From Flavobacterium hibernum (GTDB lineage: Bacteria; Bacteroidota; Bacteroidia; Flavobacteriales; Flavobacteriaceae): DNA of 64,000 nucleotides. The stretch lies in assembly GCF_000832125.1 (NCBI RefSeq), contig NZ_JPRK01000015.1, positions 1 through 64,000 of the forward strand, written 5' to 3'. Positions 60,693-64,000 of the stretch are shown in pieces. A program made the position numbers and the translations under genes. The notes beneath the pieces were generated by a model. That model was given only the letters and a program-made list of their open reading frames with translations, ran no database searches and was not told where the DNA came from. Numbering within the stretch: position 1 is the stretch's first letter; each line of letters starts with the position of its first letter.

Positions 60693-61088
60693 TTATTCTT
60701 TCATCAATTCAGGTAACTCTTCTTTATCAATGGTCCTTTTCTCTAGAACTGTATTGTCATTAGCCAAAAAATAAACATCAAATTGTACTCCCTCTTCTAT
60801 TAACTCTTTAAGGTTTTGATCTTTATTTATCATCGTTTTCAACAATTTAGGAAAATCCTTCTGAGCTTCTAATTTATTCTGTTCGTTTTGCTCTAGATTC
60901 GTCTCAAATCTTAATTCAATTTTATCATCATTTATATAACCTCTGGCAGTAGTAAGCGTAACATTCTCACTTTTAAAGTTTTTGGCTGCAGCATTATACG
61001 AAACAACATATTCCTGAAGTTTTTGCTTGATATTTTTGCAACTTACCAACATCATTACAATAATAATTGCAAATAAAAATCTGTTCAT
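60693..61088 (-). CDS. Lipoprotein of unknown function
   Basis: The 131-residue protein (start ATG at 61088; the frame is open to 61100) has a lipoprotein signal (MNRFLFAIIIVMMLVSC). A mixed alpha-beta body with NAAAKNFKSENVTLTTARGYIND and FETNLEQNEQNKLEAQKDF follows. It abuts the GH88 gene (24 bp) on the same strand. Function unknown. Confidence 0.65.
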   Translation of the reverse strand: MNRFLFAIIIVMMLVSCKNIKQKLQEYVVSYNAAAKNFKSENVTLTTARGYINDDKIELRFETNLEQNEQNKLEAQKDFPKLLKTMINKDQNLKELIEEGVQFDVYFLANDNTVLEKRTIDKEELPELMKE

Positions 61089-61111
61089 CTTCTTGATCAT
61101 AATTTCCTTTT

Positions 61112-62290
61112 TTAGTTTAATTTCTTTAGTCTTAAAAGTGCTTCCAAATAATAATAGTCCGCATAATTAATCGAACAATCAATCTCGCTTCCAGCTAGTT
61201 TATGTCCGGTCGAATGCAACAAAAATGCCGAATTTACTTCACGACTCTGATAATGATCCGAAAGAGATTCTATCATTTTTTTAGACTTTGCAAGATATTC
61301 ATTTTTCAGATTTTTATCTTTAGTATAAGTACTTAATTCTATTAATGCTGAAGAAACAATTGCCGCTGCCGAAGCATCTCTTGGCTCATTTGGAATTCCG
61401 GGTGCGTTAAAATCCCAATACGGAATTAGATCTTCTGTTATCAATCGATCTAAATAAACACGTGCAATTTTATTGGCAAAATCTAAAAATTTTGGATCTT
61501 TTGTTTCTCTATATACCATAGTAAAACCATAAATAGCCCACGCCTGCCCGCGCGCCCACATACTATCATCGCTGTAACCTTGTACTGTAATTCCTTTTAA
61601 TTTTTTGCCTGTTTCATAATCATAAATAATAACATGATATGAACTGTAATCTGGTCTAAAATGATTTTTCATAGTAGTTTCAGCATGTTTCACGGCAATA
61701 TCATAAAGCTTTTTATTACCGCCATTTTTAGAGGCCCAAAAAAGCAATTCTAAATTCATCATATTATCTATGATTGTATTATGACCTCCGTATTTATTAT
61801 GTGGCCAAGACAAGATCGTTCCCACTTTCGGATTAAAAAGCGTTGCCAAAGTATCGGCTGTTTTCAGAATAATTTTTTTGTATTCTGGATTTTTAGTCAA
61901 ATGATATCCGTTTCCAAAACTATTAAAAACCTGAAAGCCTAAATCATGATCACCTGCTTTACTTACAGATAAAGGCGTTAAAAATAGGCTAAATTTATCT
62001 GCTTCTTTTTCCCACTTCTTATCACCCGTAGCTTCATATAAATACCACAATTCACCGGGCCAAAAACCGCTTGTCCAATCTTTATAATTTACAAATTTCC
62101 ATTCCTTACTTCCGTTGAGCACAGCTCTAGGCAAAGTTCCGTCATTTGGAATCACTTTTAAAGTCTGAGAAGCCTGACTTGCACAATACTCCAACTGTTT
62201 TTTAATGTTAAATGAATTATCTTTTTGAGCATAACTCGAGTTTCCTAAAACAAACAACGCTAATATTAATGTACTAGATCTAAAATTCAT
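61112..62290 (-). CDS. GH88-type unsaturated glucuronyl hydrolase
   Basis: The 392-residue secreted protein has signal MNFRSSTLILALFVLGNSSYAQ and the alpha/alpha barrel of family 88. It shows DWTSGFWPGELWYLYEATGD, GDHDLGFQVFNSFGNGY, TIIDNMMNLELLFWA (catalytic Asp) and WARGQAWAIYGFTMVYR. It removes unsaturated uronic acids left by polysaccharide lyases, so it belongs to glycan breakdown in the periplasm. The lyase and SusCD partners are not in the window. Confidence 0.9.
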   Translation of the reverse strand: MNFRSSTLILALFVLGNSSYAQKDNSFNIKKQLEYCASQASQTLKVIPNDGTLPRAVLNGSKEWKFVNYKDWTSGFWPGELWYLYEATGDKKWEKEADKFSLFLTPLSVSKAGDHDLGFQVFNSFGNGYHLTKNPEYKKIILKTADTLATLFNPKVGTILSWPHNKYGGHNTIIDNMMNLELLFWASKNGGNKKLYDIAVKHAETTMKNHFRPDYSSYHVIIYDYETGKKLKGITVQGYSDDSMWARGQAWAIYGFTMVYRETKDPKFLDFANKIARVYLDRLITEDLIPYWDFNAPGIPNEPRDASAAAIVSSALIELSTYTKDKNLKNEYLAKSKKMIESLSDHYQSREVNSAFLLHSTGHKLAGSEIDCSINYADYYYLEALLRLKKLN

Positions 62291-62413
62291 GTGGTTATTT
62301 TTTTGATAGAAAGTTAATAGACTTGATAAATTTATAAAATAAGTAGAATCAATATGAATCTTTGTATTTTTGCTTCTCTAAAAAACACAAACAATACCAA
62401 TCAATATTGAACT

Positions 62414-62797
62414 TTGAAAAAATCAAGAATTTATTATTTCGTTTTATTACTCTTGACTATTTTTCTTGGAATTATGTCACGAAAAATTCCTCAGATTCCA
62501 TTATCTACCGGTGATTTTTTGTATGCAGTTATGATTTATATTTTAGTAAGAATCATATTTATAAGCAAAAATGCTTTGTACATTATTACTACTTCCTTAT
62601 TAATATGTTATTGTATCGAGTTTTTACAACTTTACCAAGGAAAATGCATAATCGAATTGCGAAACACTCTCTTTGGAAGATATGTTTTAGGACAGGGTTT
62701 TCTTTGGACAGATATTATAGCCTATACTTTTGGAATTGCATTTGCTTTTAGTATCGAAAGAATCATCTTAAAAAATACTAATCAAGTGTCTGCGTAA
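62414..62797 (+). CDS. DUF2809 family membrane protein
   Basis: The 127-residue protein has about four membrane helices (YYFVLLLLTIFLGIMSRKIP, GDFLYAVMIYILVRIIFI, ALYIITTSLLICYCIEFLQLY, DIIAYTFGIAFAFSIERII). The GDFLYA and IEFLQLY motifs are typical of DUF2809. No ATG lies upstream, so a TTG start is assumed. Its 3' end overlaps the convergent ABC gene by 20 bp. Function unknown. Confidence 0.75.
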   Translation: MKKSRIYYFVLLLLTIFLGIMSRKIPQIPLSTGDFLYAVMIYILVRIIFISKNALYIITTSLLICYCIEFLQLYQGKCIIELRNTLFGRYVLGQGFLWTDIIAYTFGIAFAFSIERIILKNTNQVSA

Positions 62798-64000
62798 TCT
62801 TATCAATATTCAAACTATTTGCCATCGCCGTAAATATCTCATAGTATACTGATTTATTATCATACAATTCATCGTGCGTTCCCTGTTCTACGCAGTTCCC
62901 TTTTTCTAAAACTACAATATGAGAAGCATCAATAATTTGAGAAATACTGTGCGAAATAATAATTACCGTTCTGTCTTTTTTAATTGCATCGAGCGATTTT
63001 TTTATTTGTTCGGTCGCAATAGCGTCCAAACTGGCTGTTGGTTCATCTAAAAAAATAATTGGAGGATTCTTTAAAAACAATCTTGCTATAGCAATTCGTT
63101 GTTGCTGTCCTCCAGAAAGCAAATGAGCGTCAGAGTCATAGCCTTTTGGCAATTGCATTACTTGTTCGTGAATATAAGCTTGTTTTGCTGCATCTATAAT
63201 TTCAGATTCTGTAGCATCTGGATCTCCGTATAGAATATTTTCTGCAATAGTTCCTTTAAAAATATGATTCTTTTGCAACACTAATCCAATGTTTTTACGC
63301 AGAAAGTCAGTATCATAATCATTTAAATCAACTCCATCCAAATAAATATTTCCTGATGAAGGCAAATAAAACTTATCCAATAAATTTATAATTGTACTTT
63401 TTCCTGCACCGCTTAATCCTACCAATGCACTTGTTTCATTTGGTTTAATGGTAAAATTAATATTAGAAAGTGCTTTAGTTCCGTTTGGATAAGCAAAACC
63501 AACGTTTTTTACTTCGATAAGTCCAACTATTTTTTCAGGAATATAACTACCGCTAGTTTCCTTTTCCTGATCAGATTCTAAAATATCAAAAAAGCCTTCT
63601 GAATAAATTAAAGCATCGTTTACTTCGTCATATATACGATGCAATTGTCTAATTGGAGACGAAACATTATTAAACAACATTATATGAAACATAATTGCAC
63701 CAATGGTCATTGTATTATTCAACACAAAATAAGCAGTAAGTATAATAATAATTACAACCCCTATTTGCTCAATAAACCCTTTAATACTTTCAAAAATAAA
63801 GCTTGTTTTTCTGGTCGCTAATTGATTTTCGGTCATTTCGAACTGAATTTCTTTATGACGATCTGCCTCCATAGGTTCTCTGACAAAAGATTTAATTACT
63901 GTAATCGATTCAATCAAACTTATAATTCCGTTATTCTTCGTTTCACGATAATTGCGCATTCTTCTTCTAAAACCACTTAATTTACTGGCCTGCAATTGAC
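62778..64000 (-). CDS. ABC exporter, C-terminal part (cut by window end)
   Basis: This open frame runs off the window edge. Visible are the end of the membrane domain (IISLIESITVIKSFVREPMEADRH, VVIIIILTAYFVLNNTMTIGAI) and a full ATPase: Walker A GLSGAGKST, signature LSGGQQQRIAIARLF, Walker B IIFLDEPTAS and H-loop ISHSIS. It resembles lipid A/multidrug exporters such as MsbA. Its 5' part and true start are not visible; the Met at 63995 is unlikely to be the start. The 3' end overlaps DUF2809. Confidence 0.9.
   Translation of the reverse strand, partial: QLQASKLSGFRRRMRNYRETKNNGIISLIESITVIKSFVREPMEADRHKEIQFEMTENQLATRKTSFIFESIKGFIEQIGVVIIIILTAYFVLNNTMTIGAIMFHIMLFNNVSSPIRQLHRIYDEVNDALIYSEGFFDILESDQEKETSGSYIPEKIVGLIEVKNVGFAYPNGTKALSNINFTIKPNETSALVGLSGAGKSTIINLLDKFYLPSSGNIYLDGVDLNDYDTDFLRKNIGLVLQKNHIFKGTIAENILYGDPDATESEIIDAAKQAYIHEQVMQLPKGYDSDAHLLSGGQQQRIAIARLFLKNPPIIFLDEPTASLDAIATEQIKKSLDAIKKDRTVIIISHSISQIIDASHIVVLEKGNCVEQGTHDELYDNKSVYYEIFTAMANSLNIDKITQTLD

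Overview
The window looks like part of a Flavobacterium-type chromosome (Bacteroidota). Three things point there. The DNA is AT-rich. Many genes are preceded by the Bacteroidota promoter signature TTG-N19-21-TAnnTTTG, with little sign of Shine-Dalgarno sequences. The gene content is also typical: META-domain lipoproteins, DUF2130, DUF4202, DUF4834, YfhO and an alginate-export-type porin. There is no rRNA, CRISPR array, integrase or transposase. Most genes are ordinary chromosomal ones. The accessory signal sits in intergenic repeats, an unusual tRNA-like array and a large nitrate-assimilation block.

Layout. 1-1.0 kb: a GIY-YIG protein and a minus-strand tRNA operon (Ser-GCT, Pro-TGG, Arg-TCT twice) with three tandem truncated tRNA-like units between the two identical tRNA-Arg genes. 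1.2-8.2 kb: thiolase, NlpC/P60 peptidase, an AraC regulator divergent from an aldo/keto reductase-MdaB-YgiN redox operon, a methyltransferase and a LysR regulator. 8.5-11.4 kb: a DUF2130 protein and two META lipoproteins. 11.7-31.2 kb: nitrate/nitrite region with NirB, NirD, DUF4202, a PilJ/NarX-like sensor kinase with a NarL-like response regulator, NarK and a porin. A patch of unrelated small genes, a nuclease-fold protein, a methyltransferase and a hydrolase follows. The region ends with an FNR-like regulator, a fused nitrate reductase-flavoprotein-BFD protein and a rubredoxin-fused reductase-like protein. 31.5-46 kb: a lysine-rich histone-like protein, a dihydroorotase-like protein without its metal histidines, lipoproteins, an MBL hydrolase, Bcp, an endonuclease III without its Fe-S cluster, a TPR protein, an ECF sigma factor with a small downstream ORF, and UvrA. 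46-64 kb: MscS channel, flippase-glycosyltransferase-YfhO cluster, GNAT enzyme, alpha-oxoamine synthase, NYN/LOTUS RNase-like protein, glutamate-synthase-like protein, GH88 hydrolase, DUF2809 protein and the C-terminal part of an ABC exporter cut by the window end.

How the nitrate genes fit together (inference from families and context). The porin and NarK would bring nitrate and nitrite through the two membranes. The fused NasA-type enzyme would reduce nitrate to nitrite, with electrons passing through its own flavin and [2Fe-2S] modules. NirBD would reduce nitrite to ammonium. Control would come from the PilJ-type two-component system and from an FNR-like protein that keeps four candidate cluster cysteines. 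Three of these promoters share a composite element, an xxGTx-N4-TACTT palindrome fused to a TATnTTTG-like box. This has the geometry of an FNR-type site and is the most interesting regulatory signal in the window.

Intergenic DNA carries several dispersed palindromic families: GTCATTTCGA-type inverted repeats of about 105 bp, AATCTGTGGC-type repeats, and a 176-bp GCAAAGTGCG palindrome. These look like MITE/REP-type elements without any coding capacity.
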